Positions 7,601-15,351 of a stretch of 20,509 nucleotides of DNA are shown here, piece by piece (the first letter of the stretch is position 1; each line of letters starts with the position of its first letter). The position numbers and the translations under genes were made by a program. This DNA comes from an uncultured Candidatus Saccharibacteria bacterium. GTDB lineage: Bacteria; Patescibacteriota; Saccharimonadia; Saccharimonadales; Saccharimonadaceae. The DNA is taken from the NCBI GenBank assembly GCA_948511255.1, contig CAOQNC010000003.1, positions 1-20,509 on the forward strand, written 5' to 3'. The notes under the pieces were generated by a model that ran no database searches, was not told where the DNA came from, and saw only the letters and a program-made list of their open reading frames with translations.

Positions 7601-8546
7601 TCGCGGTCTTCCGCGTGTCGAGGAGCTTCTCGAAGCTCGCAGTCCGAAAGGTCAAGCATTCGTTTCTCCGGTTGCTGGTGTGGTTGATGTTCGCGAAGAA
7701 AACAACCGCTACATCGTCCAGGTCACTCCTGATACTGGCGATACCTTGCGCCTTGTCCTTGATGGTCGCACTCCGCGTATTAAAGATGGTGCAACCGTTA
7801 GCGCTGGTGATGTCCTCGCTGATAAGGGTGAAGGGAAAGAACCGCTCATTTCACCGGCTGATGGTAATGCTCAGTTGACTGACGACGCGATTATCGTCGT
7901 CGCCGAAGCTGGCGCCGCGGTTAAGCTCGATATCCCTGGCGATGCTGAACTCCTCGTCAAGGATGGCGACCGCCTCGAAGCTGGTGACCGTATCACGACT
8001 GGTTCTTTGAACCTCCAAGACTTGCTCAAGTATAAGGGCGCCGAAGAAACTGCTCGCTACATCATGAATGACGTTATCTCGGTCTATGCCGCGCAGGGTC
8101 ACGAAATCTCCGCGAAACACCTTGAGATCATCGTCCGCCAGATGTTTAGCCGCGTCATGATTGATGAAGCTGGTGATTCTAGCTTCGTCTCGGGCGACAT
8201 CGTCTCGAAGGCTGCTATCATTGCTGAGAACCGTAAGCTCGAGGAAGCTGGCAAAGAGCCTGCAACCTACGAAAGCCTCTTGCTCGGTATTACGAAGGTT
8301 TCGATCTGGTCCGACTCGTTCTTGTCGGCCGCGTCCTTCCAGGATACCACTCGCGTCTTGATTAACGCCGCCATCAATGGTCGCGTCGATCACTTGAACG
8401 GCTTGAAGGAAAACGTCATTATCGGTCGCAAGATTCCAGTTGGTACTGGTGTCACTCCGCTCGATGTGACGGACGCCGAAAAGGCTGAGCTCGAAATCGA
8501 AACTGAAGATCTTGAGCCATCCGCCGAAGACATCGCCGAGATGTAA
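4689..8546 (+). CDS. rpoC: DNA-directed RNA polymerase subunit beta-prime
   Basis: RpoC carries the catalytic Mg-binding loop: NADYDGD at residues 517-523, with Asp 519, 521 and 523. I start it at ATG 4689 (MAWMDNF..., 1285 residues), preceded by GGAGAGGAG inside the end of rpoB. RRERMGHI, the clamp helices, SGYLTRRLVDVAQDV, IAAQSLGEPGTQLT and GLPRVEELLEAR are all recognisable. A charged coiled-coil insertion of roughly 60-70 residues (about 145-210) precedes VITEQAYRNL; similar insertions occur in Gram-positive enzymes. Unusually, both structural zinc sites have lost their cysteines without a length change: P66, D68, V81 and E84 at the N-terminal site; A845, T912, P919 and S922 at the second. 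The bridge helix (758-778) and trigger loop (LTLDTKH, 954-960 region) are also divergent. Only four cysteines remain in the whole protein, none arranged as a zinc site. Confidence 0.97.
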   Translation: MAWMDNFISASDFDSIRLSVASKEDILGWSYGEVLKPETINYRTQKPERDGLFCERIFGPVKDINPHDSKLKGVRSREAAVDKEGNLVTKSIARRERMGHITLAAPVAHIWFMRGTPSALSVLLNLTVKNIEKVVYFASYLIISSKDEEVAQRLADLEANTVAAREAIRLRYEKMAEDANANVKALADEQAKELEALELDYNTRKTTLESLHKGAVITEQAYRNLPEEYEDLIEVEMGATAIKRLLDEIDLKTMISELREEAEAAKGQKQKRLMKRLKVLEGMESAGIKPVDLILMVVPVIPPDLRPMIALPGGRFATSDLNDLYRRVINRNNRLRKLIELNAPAVICHNEMRMLQEAVDALIDNSAVHGNRSAAAQNGRRKLKSISDLLKGKQGRFRQNLLGKRVDYSGRSVIVVGPELKLNECGLPKQMALELFKPFVISWLIEHEHAANIRAATRMIEAGEAVVWDGLDECIKGKWVLLNRAPSLHRLSVQAFQPKLIEGKAIQLHPLVASGFNADYDGDQMAVHLPLSDAAQAEAGELMSAGKNLLKPADGAPVLAIYQDVVLGIYYLTYDKPGTETEEVKPFSSVYEAEMAYDQGVIALQTPIRVFAKGEIRNTTLGRVIFNEVLPKDYPFDNSVQTSKQLKKVMADIFDMYGADTTVKTADAVKNLAFEYETIASVSTAKDDYPTYPEIDDFIAEGDAKTALIQEQFDQGLVTEEERYNLTVANWRDIDKKISDFLKSKLASMDTDIAVMVNSGARGSVSNIKLASAEIGIMVDINNNEIELPVKSSYKKGLNTLESFIATRGARQGQVSTALRTADSGYLTRRLVDVAQDVFTTDEEAPDPGFAVYKSESEHTGIDFAARIAGRYTAEPVPGYVGADELISNDIAEQIAKDDKIESIKIQSVLTTTAVSGVPRKSYGVDMSTRALVAAHQPVGVIAAQSLGEPGTQLTLDTKHGSGVAGSGAIARGLPRVEELLEARSPKGQAFVSPVAGVVDVREENNRYIVQVTPDTGDTLRLVLDGRTPRIKDGATVSAGDVLADKGEGKEPLISPADGNAQLTDDAIIVVAEAGAAVKLDIPGDAELLVKDGDRLEAGDRITTGSLNLQDLLKYKGAEETARYIMNDVISVYAAQGHEISAKHLEIIVRQMFSRVMIDEAGDSSFVSGDIVSKAAIIAENRKLEEAGKEPATYESLLLGITKVSIWSDSFLSAASFQDTTRVLINAAINGRVDHLNGLKENVIIGRKIPVGTGVTPLDVTDAEKAELEIETEDLEPSAEDIAEM

Positions 8547-8556
8547 AACCACAATT

Positions 8557-8590
8557 AGACCGGCAAAAGCAAAAATTGCCGGTCTTTTTG
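8557..8590 (+). terminator. Rho-independent terminator of rpoBC
   Basis: A perfect 10-bp stem, AGACCGGCAA (8557-8566) with TTGCCGGTCT (8576-8585), a 9-base loop and a T tract. It ends 4 bases before the -10 box of gatC, so end and start signals are packed together. Confidence 0.93.
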
Positions 8591-8593
8591 TAG

Positions 8594-8606
8594 TATAATA
8601 ATATAT
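8594..8606 (+). promoter_or_regulatory. Promoter of the gat operon, predicted leaderless
   Basis: TATAAT at 8594-8599 is 7 bases before the ATG of gatC at 8607. Initiation 7-8 bases after the -10 box would place the 5' end on or next to the ATG. No Shine-Dalgarno is present and there is no room for one. A good -35 box is not visible, since the spacer region is the terminator stem. Confidence 0.6.
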
Positions 8607-8894
8607 ATGGAAGTTAATCAGGAAGTTATTGCTCACCTGGCTGAGCTGTCGAACTTTGCGCTGACCGACCAGGAAAGCACTCGACTCGTCTCGGACCTCA
8701 ATGGCATTATTAATTATATCTCGCAACTCGACGAGCTCGATACTTCGGGCATCGAGCCCACTTATCAAGTTTTCGAAATGAAAAACGTTTGGCGCCCCGA
8801 CGAAATCTTGCCTCAAGACGCCGACCGCGAACAACTTTTGAATTTGACTAAAGAAGTTCGCGATAATCAAATAAAAGTCCCGAAAGTTTTATAG
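8607..8894 (+). CDS. gatC: Aspartyl/glutamyl-tRNA amidotransferase subunit C
   Basis: This is a 95-residue protein of normal GatC size, with the family pattern VIAHLAELSNFALTDQE near the N-terminus and a DLNGIINYISQLDELDT helix in the middle. GatC wraps around the GatA-GatB interface and stabilises the GatCAB complex, which converts Glu-tRNA(Gln) and Asp-tRNA(Asn) to the amidated forms. The C-terminal half (VWRPDEILPQDADREQLL) has the usual D-x-x-R-E-x-LL motif. It is first in a five-gene operon. The stop codon TAG overlaps the ribosome site (TAGGAG) of gatA, 9 bases upstream of the next ATG. Confidence 0.92.
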   Translation: MEVNQEVIAHLAELSNFALTDQESTRLVSDLNGIINYISQLDELDTSGIEPTYQVFEMKNVWRPDEILPQDADREQLLNLTKEVRDNQIKVPKVL

Positions 8895-8903
8895 GAGTGC
8901 TCG

Positions 8904-10343
8904 ATGAAAACTGCGAATAAAGAAATCACGGCGGTTTCGCTCGTCCAAGCCGCGCTCGAAAAGGCGCATAAGTTTCAAGAAACTCATCATATCTTCACTT
9001 TTCTGAACGATGTTGAGGCGATTAAAAAAGCTGCTGAAATTGACGAGCGTATCAAAAAAGGCGAAAATGTCGGCCGCCTAGCGGGTGTTCCGTATGCCCT
9101 GAAAGATAACTTCCTGAGCCCCGAAGGCGAAACGACTGCCTCGGCGCACATTCTCCAAGGTTTTACTAGCCCGGTCACGGCGACCGCTGTCGAGAAGTTG
9201 GAAAAAGAAGGCGCAATCATGATTGGCCGCACGAACCTTGATGCCTTCGCGCACGGTTCCTCGACCGAAAACTCATACTTCGGCCCGACGAAAAACTCTA
9301 AAGACTTGGAGCGTGTCGCTGGTGGCTCTTCTGGCGGTTCCGCTGTTGCTGTTGCCCTAGACATCGTTTCGTTTGCGACCGGTACCGATACTGGCGGTTC
9401 GATTCGCCAGCCCGCTACCTTTAACGGTATTTATGGTCTGAAACCGACCTATGGCACAGTTAGCCGCTATGGTGTTGTGGCTATGGGCTCGTCGACCGAC
9501 TGTGTTGGTTTCTTTGCTCAAACCCCAGAAGATCTAAACTTACTAATGGAAATTACTGCCGGCCAAGATCCGAAAGACATGACTACGCTGCCGGATTTCT
9601 ACGGCAAAGATAACGAAAAGTTTAACGACCCAATCAAGAAAATTGGCATTATCAAAGATTTTGACAACGACGCTGTTGCTCCGAGTATCCGCAAAGCTCT
9701 CGCCGACAAGGTTGAGGAACTAAAAGCCAAAGGCCACGAAATCGTCGAGCTGAACATGCCGGCTCTGAAGTATGCGCTTGCCGCATATTATATCATTGTT
9801 CCGGCCGAAGTCGCCAGCAACTTGTCGCGCCATGATGGCGTTCGCTACGGCTTCCGCAGTGACAAATCTGACAATCTGAACGATTTATACGAGAATACCC
9901 GCAACGAAGGCTTCATGTCGGAGAATAAGCGCCGAATCATGACTGGTAACTTTGTGCTTTCGTCCGGTTTCTATGATGCTTATTACCTAAAAGCAGCCAA
10001 GGCTCGCACGATGATTATTAACGAATATGACGATGCCTTCGAAAAGTGCGACTTTATTTTGACTCCAGTCAGCCCGAACCCAGCCTTTAAACTTGGCGAG
10101 AAAGTCGATGATCCGGTCGCAATGTATCTCGAAGATATGATGTCAGTTTCGGTCAACTTAGCTGGTCTCCCGGGCTTAGCGATTCCGGCCGGCGAGACGG
10201 AAGACGGTCTGTCACTCGGTCTGCAGCTAGTCGGTCCGCGCCGCAGCGATGCCGATCTCCTGAAGTTTGCCGCCGAGATGGATAAAGATAGTCATGCTGG
10301 CAGTATTGATTCACACGCCGACATTTTCGGAGGTAAAGACTAA
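8904..10343 (+). CDS. gatA: Aspartyl/glutamyl-tRNA amidotransferase subunit A (amidase)
   Basis: GatA releases ammonia from glutamine (or asparagine) for tRNA amidation by GatB. The 479-residue protein has the amidase-signature core with the Ser-cisSer-Lys triad: K67 (in ALKDN), S142 (in GGSSGGS) and S166 (in TDTGGSIRQP). The spacing between these residues (75 and 24) matches characterised GatA. The gene is coupled to gatC (9-base gap) and ends in TAATG, where the A of its stop codon is the first base of the next gene's ATG. GGAGG at 10329-10333 serves that next gene. The protein appears complete and normal, although its N-terminus is slightly short. Confidence 0.95.
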   Translation: MKTANKEITAVSLVQAALEKAHKFQETHHIFTFLNDVEAIKKAAEIDERIKKGENVGRLAGVPYALKDNFLSPEGETTASAHILQGFTSPVTATAVEKLEKEGAIMIGRTNLDAFAHGSSTENSYFGPTKNSKDLERVAGGSSGGSAVAVALDIVSFATGTDTGGSIRQPATFNGIYGLKPTYGTVSRYGVVAMGSSTDCVGFFAQTPEDLNLLMEITAGQDPKDMTTLPDFYGKDNEKFNDPIKKIGIIKDFDNDAVAPSIRKALADKVEELKAKGHEIVELNMPALKYALAAYYIIVPAEVASNLSRHDGVRYGFRSDKSDNLNDLYENTRNEGFMSENKRRIMTGNFVLSSGFYDAYYLKAAKARTMIINEYDDAFEKCDFILTPVSPNPAFKLGEKVDDPVAMYLEDMMSVSVNLAGLPGLAIPAGETEDGLSLGLQLVGPRRSDADLLKFAAEMDKDSHAGSIDSHADIFGGKD

Positions 10344-10762
10344 TGTGGCCCTCAGTTTTATTCCTAGTTATTGCGATTGTCGCGGTTGGTCTGCTCGCGC
10401 TTGTTGCGATGACCTTGATGGGGAAGCGCAAGCATGATTTTAATGTCGAAGAATACCAGACCCGCTGGCTTAAAATCGAGAACGGCCTTGTCAAGGGTCA
10501 GCGCCAGACCTACAATCTCGCCGTCTTGAATGCCGATAAGTTGCTCGATCGCGCCCTGATTGAGCTTGGTCTTCCCGGGAAGACTATGGGTGAGCGCATG
10601 AAACGTATCGGCGACCGTTTCACGAAAGTTAACGCTGTCTGGTATGCGCATAAGTTGCGTAACCAGATCGCCCACGAACCAGATTTTGAACTTGATTATG
10701 ACGAGGCTAGCCGCGCCCTCGCCGCCTTCCGTCAGGCATTAAAGGATCTAGGAGCTATCTAA
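10343..10762 (+). CDS. Membrane-anchored protein with HEPN-like RN-x3-H motif
   Basis: I do not recognise a named family. The 139-residue protein begins with one clear hydrophobic helix (about residues 4-26) followed by basic residues (GKRKH), which places the rest in the cytoplasm. The soluble part is predicted all-helical and ends with WYAHKLRNQIAHEPDFELDY. Its R106-N107-...-H111 spacing is the R-x4-6-H signature of HEPN domains, many of which are RNases. Such RN..AHE segments also occur in non-catalytic helical proteins, so nuclease activity is only a possibility. The gene is locked between gatA and gatB by TAATG overlaps on both sides, with its own GGAGG site, so it is translated with the amidotransferase. 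No MNT-type antitoxin is beside it, which argues against a simple toxin-antitoxin pair. Confidence 0.75.
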   Translation: MWPSVLFLVIAIVAVGLLALVAMTLMGKRKHDFNVEEYQTRWLKIENGLVKGQRQTYNLAVLNADKLLDRALIELGLPGKTMGERMKRIGDRFTKVNAVWYAHKLRNQIAHEPDFELDYDEASRALAAFRQALKDLGAI

Positions 10763-12180
10763 TGACAAAATATATCCCTACTATCGGCATCGAATGCCAC
10801 GTCCAACTTTGCACCAAAACCAAACTCTTCTCCGAAGTCGACAATGACGCTCGTTTGAAAGAGCCAAACTCTTGCGTTTCGCCGGTCGACTACGGTCTGC
10901 CTGGCATGTTACCGCGCCTAAATCAAGACGCGATTACTTACGCCGTGCGCGCCGGTCTCGTCCTAAACTCCGAGATTAACCTCGAATCGCGCTTCGACCG
11001 CAAACACTATTTCTATCCTGACCTCCCGAAGGGTTATCAGATTACTCAGATGTACCATCCGATTATTGGCGCCGGCTTTGTCGAGCTTCCAGATGGCACC
11101 AAGATCCGCATTGAACACGCTCATCTCGAAGAAGACGCCGGAAAACTGAGCCACGAATCAACTTATAGCCTCGTCGACCTGAACCGTGCCGGCACGCCTC
11201 TCATCGAAATCGTCTCCATGCCCGACATCCATTCCGCCGCCCACGCTCGCGACTATACGAAAGAACTTTGGCGCTTGATGACTTATGCAAAAGTCACTTT
11301 CGGCGATTTATATAATGGCAACATGCGCTTCGATGTTAATATTTCGCTTGCGCCTGAAGGTAGCGAAAAACTCGGCACTCGCGCCGAAGTCAAGAATCTG
11401 AACTCTTTCCGCAGCGTCGAGCGCGCCGTTGAATATGAAATCAAGCGCCAGGCTAAGTTGCTTGAAAAAGGCGAAAAAGTTATCCAGGAAACTCGCGGCT
11501 GGAGCGACGCCACCGGTGAGACTACCTCTCAGCGCAGCAAGGAAGAAGCTCAAGATTATCGCTACATGCCGGAGCCAGACATTCCGCCAATTCGCCTCGC
11601 GCCTGAAGTTGTTGAAGCGGAACGCGCGCGCTTGCCGAAACTTCCTGCCGAATATCGTCATGATTTCAGCAAAATCCTTCCTGCGGACTTGATTGAAGTT
11701 TTGCTCGACTATCAGAATTTAGTCGAAAAACTTGCCGAACTCGAAGATGAAAAAGCTATTAAGAAAGTTACCAATTTGTTCTCATCGGTGCTTTTGGCCG
11801 AAGAAAATGCCAGCCTCCTGAACGACGAGCTCCCGACCAAAGAACAACTTCTTGAGCTTGTCGAGATGAATGACAAAAATGAACTTTCCAGCACCGCGAC
11901 TAAGGAAGTTTTCCTGAAATTCTTCGACCCGGAAATGCATTTCAAAGACACTCGCTCGATCGCGAAAGAACTCGGCGTCATTCAGGAAAATGACATGGGC
12001 GCGCTCGAAGCGATTGTCGACGCTGTGCTCGCTAAGCCTGAAACCAAACAGGCCCAGGATGATTATAGAGCTGGTCAGGAAAAAGTCCTCGGCTTCCTTG
12101 TCGGCCAAGTTATGAAAGAGTCGCACGGCAAGGCCAACCCGAGCGCTGTTCAAGAAATCTTGAAAGCCAAGCTTAAATAA
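10762..12180 (+). CDS. gatB: Aspartyl/glutamyl-tRNA amidotransferase subunit B
   Basis: GatB binds the misacylated tRNA, activates its side chain with ATP and accepts ammonia channelled from GatA. The 472-residue protein has the cradle-domain motifs FDRKHYFYPDLPKGYQI, LEEDAGK, LVDLNRAGTPLIEIVS and EVKNLNSF, followed by the DYRYMPEPDIPP hinge and the C-terminal helical and YqeY-like tail domains that contact tRNA. A Cys-x2-Cys pair found in some GatB proteins is replaced here by S40-P-V-D43, which is also seen in Bacillus-type enzymes. The start overlaps the stop of the preceding gene (TAATG) and AGGAG lies upstream. Presence of gatCAB suggests the organism lacks GlnRS and/or AsnRS, to be confirmed outside this window. 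Confidence 0.95.
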   Translation: MTKYIPTIGIECHVQLCTKTKLFSEVDNDARLKEPNSCVSPVDYGLPGMLPRLNQDAITYAVRAGLVLNSEINLESRFDRKHYFYPDLPKGYQITQMYHPIIGAGFVELPDGTKIRIEHAHLEEDAGKLSHESTYSLVDLNRAGTPLIEIVSMPDIHSAAHARDYTKELWRLMTYAKVTFGDLYNGNMRFDVNISLAPEGSEKLGTRAEVKNLNSFRSVERAVEYEIKRQAKLLEKGEKVIQETRGWSDATGETTSQRSKEEAQDYRYMPEPDIPPIRLAPEVVEAERARLPKLPAEYRHDFSKILPADLIEVLLDYQNLVEKLAELEDEKAIKKVTNLFSSVLLAEENASLLNDELPTKEQLLELVEMNDKNELSSTATKEVFLKFFDPEMHFKDTRSIAKELGVIQENDMGALEAIVDAVLAKPETKQAQDDYRAGQEKVLGFLVGQVMKESHGKANPSAVQEILKAKLK

Positions 12181-13982
12181 TGCCGCCGGTCCCGACGGAG
12201 CTCGAAGCCTTCCGGGATTGGTTTGCGGAGCACTTTTCTCTCCACGGCAAACCTTATACGCTCGACCTCGACCAAGCTCGCGCTGTACTCGACGGGCACA
12301 AGAATACTCTCGTCACCGCTCGCGCTGGCTCTGGGAAAACTCGCGTCATCGTCGCGAAGATCGCCTATCTCCTCGCGACGGGCCAGGCCGCACGAACCGA
12401 AATCGTTGCTTTCATGTTTAATCGCACCGCTGCGCAGGAAGTCAACGAGCGCATCGCTGAGGTCAAGTTCGACGGGCGACCAATTATCAAATCTGACGCC
12501 ACGGAGCAACTCTCAGTTGCTGGCCAACATTCCGCAAAAATCGCTTCGACTTTCCATAAGTTTGCCCTTGATATTGTTAAGCTTTCTGGTGCTCGCCCAG
12601 AGCTTATCTCTGAAACGGAACACGATGAGCTAATCCGCCGCAGCCTAGACCGGGCCTTAAAATCCCAAGAACCGGAACGTCATGTCTCAAAGCGTAACTT
12701 CGATGAGCTTTTGAAAACTATCTCCGGCTTTGTTGCGCGTGCCGGACAGAAGTATATTAATCAAACTGGCCTCGCGGAGCTTCAAAGAAATGTCGAATAT
12801 TACGCCTCGCAGCATTTCGGCGATTCTAACTTCGCCGAAAAAGTCCGCCTCCATCAGCTCGGCTCCGCCACCTTTAAAAACTATCTTCAAAATCTTCGCC
12901 CGCCCAAAACCGATTTTAATCTCCTCATGTCTCGCGCCGCCGAACTCCTACATGGTTGTACTTCGGAAACAGCGACTACCGAGTTCTCGTGCGACCGCGC
13001 TTCAGCAGCATCCCGCATTCTCCGAAAAGTTCGCCCGCTGAAGTTTATCATGATTGATGAGTATCAAGACTTTTCGCAACTTTTCCTGAACCTCGTGCTG
13101 TCTCTGCGAGAAAACTGTCCTTCGGCGCACCTTTTCGCAGTCGGTGACGATTGGCAAGCGATTAACCGTTTCGCTGGTTCCGACGTCGATTACTTCATCC
13201 GCTTTGCCGACTATTTTCCAGAAGATGTCATAAACATTCCGCTCATGACTAATTATCGCAGCTGCCGACGCATCGTCGAGAACGCTAATGATTATATGCT
13301 GGGAAACTACGACCCGGCCGCCAGCCGCGCTATCCCTTTCAACCATAAACCCGGCAAAATTATTCGCCGAAATCCGGACAAAACCCGTTTCGATGCCGAC
13401 GACATTCGCGAAGATGCCCTCGGCGACGCTCTCTACCAAATTGCTCTCGCTCGCGCCATCATCGCCGATAAACAGCCTAGCAATAAAACACTCGTCAGCT
13501 CACAAACTAAAAGCACAACACCCTCTACCGACCACATCAAATCTGCCGCCAATATCTCCGCCGATGCCGCCAAACTCCTAAAAACCGTTTTCAAAATCCT
13601 CCGTAAAAACCGTCATTCAGAAATCATGCTCCTCCACCGCCACAATTTCACGACTTTCTCAGATATTACGCTCGAAGCCTTTCACGCCGCGCTTAAAATC
13701 CTCGCCGCCGAAGAGGGAATTATGACGCCAGAAAACTTCGACCAACAAGTCCGCTGCCTGACCATGCATAAGTCGAAAGGGCTTGAATCGGAGGTTATTA
13801 TTTTGCTCGAAGCGAACCGCGACCTCGTTCTCGGTCGACATCCGAACGCCGACCTCTGGCAACTTTTTGGCGACAGTTCGGCGACCGAAAAATCCGACCA
13901 GCATCGCCTCCTCTATGTCGCCATGACCCGCGCCAAGCAAAAACTCTACATCTTGAGCACCGACAAAAACTTCGCGCTCTGA
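12180..13982 (+). CDS. UvrD/Rep superfamily 1 DNA helicase, helicase IV-like
   Basis: An ATP-driven 3'-to-5' helicase of superfamily 1A. Motifs in order are: Q motif (LDLDQ, Q32), Walker A ARAGSGKT (47-54), the Ia region FNRTAAQEV, motif II DEYQD (293-297), motif III VGDDWQAINRF (321-331), motif IV NYR (358-360), motif V MHKSKGLESEVI (529-540) and motif VI LLYVAMTRAK (578-587). The VGDDWQAI-RF-G motif resembles E. coli helicase IV (HelD) more than UvrD or PcrA. At 600 residues it is compact. A Ser/Thr-rich, probably flexible segment (about 432-460) interrupts domain 2A. It starts in the TAATG overlap with the gatB stop, so it is translationally coupled to gatB, an unexpected partner. The C-terminus lacks the long tail of UvrD. 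It ends in UGA, which supports the standard code. Confidence 0.9.
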   Translation: MPPVPTELEAFRDWFAEHFSLHGKPYTLDLDQARAVLDGHKNTLVTARAGSGKTRVIVAKIAYLLATGQAARTEIVAFMFNRTAAQEVNERIAEVKFDGRPIIKSDATEQLSVAGQHSAKIASTFHKFALDIVKLSGARPELISETEHDELIRRSLDRALKSQEPERHVSKRNFDELLKTISGFVARAGQKYINQTGLAELQRNVEYYASQHFGDSNFAEKVRLHQLGSATFKNYLQNLRPPKTDFNLLMSRAAELLHGCTSETATTEFSCDRASAASRILRKVRPLKFIMIDEYQDFSQLFLNLVLSLRENCPSAHLFAVGDDWQAINRFAGSDVDYFIRFADYFPEDVINIPLMTNYRSCRRIVENANDYMLGNYDPAASRAIPFNHKPGKIIRRNPDKTRFDADDIREDALGDALYQIALARAIIADKQPSNKTLVSSQTKSTTPSTDHIKSAANISADAAKLLKTVFKILRKNRHSEIMLLHRHNFTTFSDITLEAFHAALKILAAEEGIMTPENFDQQVRCLTMHKSKGLESEVIILLEANRDLVLGRHPNADLWQLFGDSSATEKSDQHRLLYVAMTRAKQKLYILSTDKNFAL

Positions 13983-13983
13983 A

Positions 13984-13999
13984 TGATATAATACTACGA
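13984..13999 (+). promoter_or_regulatory. Extended -10 promoter of the AraC-type gene, predicted leaderless
   Basis: TGATATAAT (13984-13992) is a perfect extended -10. The ATG at 14000 begins 7 bases after it, so the mRNA should start at or next to the ATG. No Shine-Dalgarno is present. The box lies only 1 base after the helicase stop, with no terminator between. Confidence 0.65.
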
Positions 14000-14791
14000 A
14001 TGACAACTTATTATCCCAAACAAATCCCTTATCTCCTAGATCAAGATTTTCGCGAGCGAGTGGACTACCAAGAACATCATTTTACGGAGCTGGACGAAGC
14101 ATGCTTCTGTCTTTGGACAATGCGCTCACGCGCCACGCTTGCGGGCGAAGTAACGAATTATATCTTGCCGGATGCTTGCATTGATCTGGTGATAGATTTC
14201 ACTAAGCAGACTATTAATTTTGCCGGCTTTAGCAAAGCGACCGAGCCATTTCCGCTCACTGGTGAGATAGATTATCTCGGGGCGCGACTGAAACCGAGTG
14301 TGTTTTATGCGTTGTTTGGTGTCGCTGCGCAGAAAGTCATGGATTGCGAATTGGCGTTTAGCACAGTTGAGCAAAATTTTAATCTCGCCGATATTTTCCG
14401 CTATACCGACACCGATGACCGCCTTCTCTGCCTTAAATCATACCTACTAACGAAACTCCAAACCCATCCGACATTTCCATATTTCCAGGTTATAGATGAA
14501 CTTTACCAAGCTCCAACTCCGCAAACCGTCACTACTCTTGCGCCGAGTCTGAATTGCTCGAACGGGCGTAGTCTATATCGTTTATTTATGACCCAGTTCG
14601 GCGTATCGCCAAAGACCTTGCTTAATATCTTGCGCTTACATTTCGCTCTAACCTTAATTCTGGAACAGCAAAAATCCCTCGTTGATATTGCTAATCTCTG
14701 CGGCTTTTATGACCAAGCCCACTTCAACAAAGAACTGAAAAAATACACCAATATTACGCCATCGCAAGTTCTGGATAATTACGGCAAATAG
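14000..14791 (+). CDS. AraC-family transcriptional regulator
   Basis: This is a 263-residue one-component regulator. The C-terminal part (about 160-260) is an AraC/XylS double helix-turn-helix; the second, best-conserved helix pair reads LVDIANLCGFYDQAHFNKELKKYTNITPS. The N-terminal part (about 1-130) has the pattern of the DUF6597-type sensing domain seen in many AraC proteins (ILPDACIDLVIDF, then GARLKPSVFYALFG). Its ligand is unknown. From here to about 16420 the sequence is visibly richer in A+T codons (AAA, ATT, TTA) than rpoBC or fusA, which suggests different ancestry. The next gene, a VOC-fold protein, is 67 bases downstream in the same direction and is a likely target or partner. Confidence 0.85.
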   Translation: MTTYYPKQIPYLLDQDFRERVDYQEHHFTELDEACFCLWTMRSRATLAGEVTNYILPDACIDLVIDFTKQTINFAGFSKATEPFPLTGEIDYLGARLKPSVFYALFGVAAQKVMDCELAFSTVEQNFNLADIFRYTDTDDRLLCLKSYLLTKLQTHPTFPYFQVIDELYQAPTPQTVTTLAPSLNCSNGRSLYRLFMTQFGVSPKTLLNILRLHFALTLILEQQKSLVDIANLCGFYDQAHFNKELKKYTNITPSQVLDNYGK

Positions 14792-14858
14792 CCACTTTGT
14801 CTGTTTTTTACAAGACCTTTGGCGTGATTTTTTATACGATAAGAAAAAGGAGAAAACT

Positions 14859-15239
14859 ATGTATCAAACAATTACTGCAAACTTAATGGTGAAAAATGTT
14901 AAAGACACAATCGAATTCTACGAGGATAAACTTGGGTTCAAGACAATTACTACCGTGCCAGAAGGTGGCGACATCTTGAACTTTGCCATCCTCGGCAAAG
15001 ATAAAATTACCATAATGTTCCAAGAGCAACAGAATCTCTTGGCGGAGTATTCAACTTTACAAAACGGAGCAATCACGCCAACCTTAACCCTATTTATTAC
15101 GGTGGATGATGTGAAGAAGTTATATGACGACCTGAAAGACAAAGTTAAGATTGCTAAAGAATTGCACCAGACTTTTTACGGCAAAGACGAGTTCGCAATT
15201 TTCGACAACAACGGAAATATTTTAACAATTTCTTGCTAA
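14859..15239 (+). CDS. VOC (glyoxalase/bleomycin-resistance fold) family protein
   Basis: The 126-residue protein has the paired beta-alpha-beta-beta-beta layout of the vicinal-oxygen-chelate fold: ITANLMVKNVKDTIEFYEDKLGF opens the first half, LTLFITVDDVKKLYDDL the second, and the ending FAIFDNNGNILTIS matches the usual F-x-DP-x-G-N-x-L-x-hydrophobic end. Members include glyoxalases, dioxygenases and antibiotic-binding proteins; the substrate cannot be told from sequence. AAGGAG (14847-14852) stands 6 bases before the ATG. A poor -10-like TATACGAT lies at 14833-14840. It could be controlled by the adjacent AraC-type regulator. Confidence 0.88.
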   Translation: MYQTITANLMVKNVKDTIEFYEDKLGFKTITTVPEGGDILNFAILGKDKITIMFQEQQNLLAEYSTLQNGAITPTLTLFITVDDVKKLYDDLKDKVKIAKELHQTFYGKDEFAIFDNNGNILTISC

Positions 15240-15310
15240 CATATAGTGTTTTTATTGATTTGGCGGGGCGCACGACTTACGGTGGCGCGCCCTATTCATG
15301 CGAAGGGTGG

Positions 15311-15316
15311 TATAAT
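15311..15316 (+). promoter_or_regulatory. -10 box upstream of the ClbS/DfsB-like gene
   Basis: A perfect TATAAT is followed by a leader of about 28 nt and an AAAGAG site before the ATG at 15352. I see no convincing -35. A GC-rich imperfect stem (GGGCGC near 15265, GCGCCC near 15288) just upstream lacks a T tract, so it is not a clear terminator for the VOC gene. Confidence 0.5.
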
Positions 15317-15351
15317 AAGACAAATATAATTAAATTATAGAAAGAGCATCC

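Noticed and set aside
10831..10905. GatB lacks the CxC...CPxC cysteines (S24, V26, S40, D43), at first seeming to extend the zinc-loss pattern of RpoC.
   Set aside because: As I recall the family, Bacillus-type GatB also lacks these cysteines, so their absence is ordinary variation and not evidence of zinc loss in this organism.
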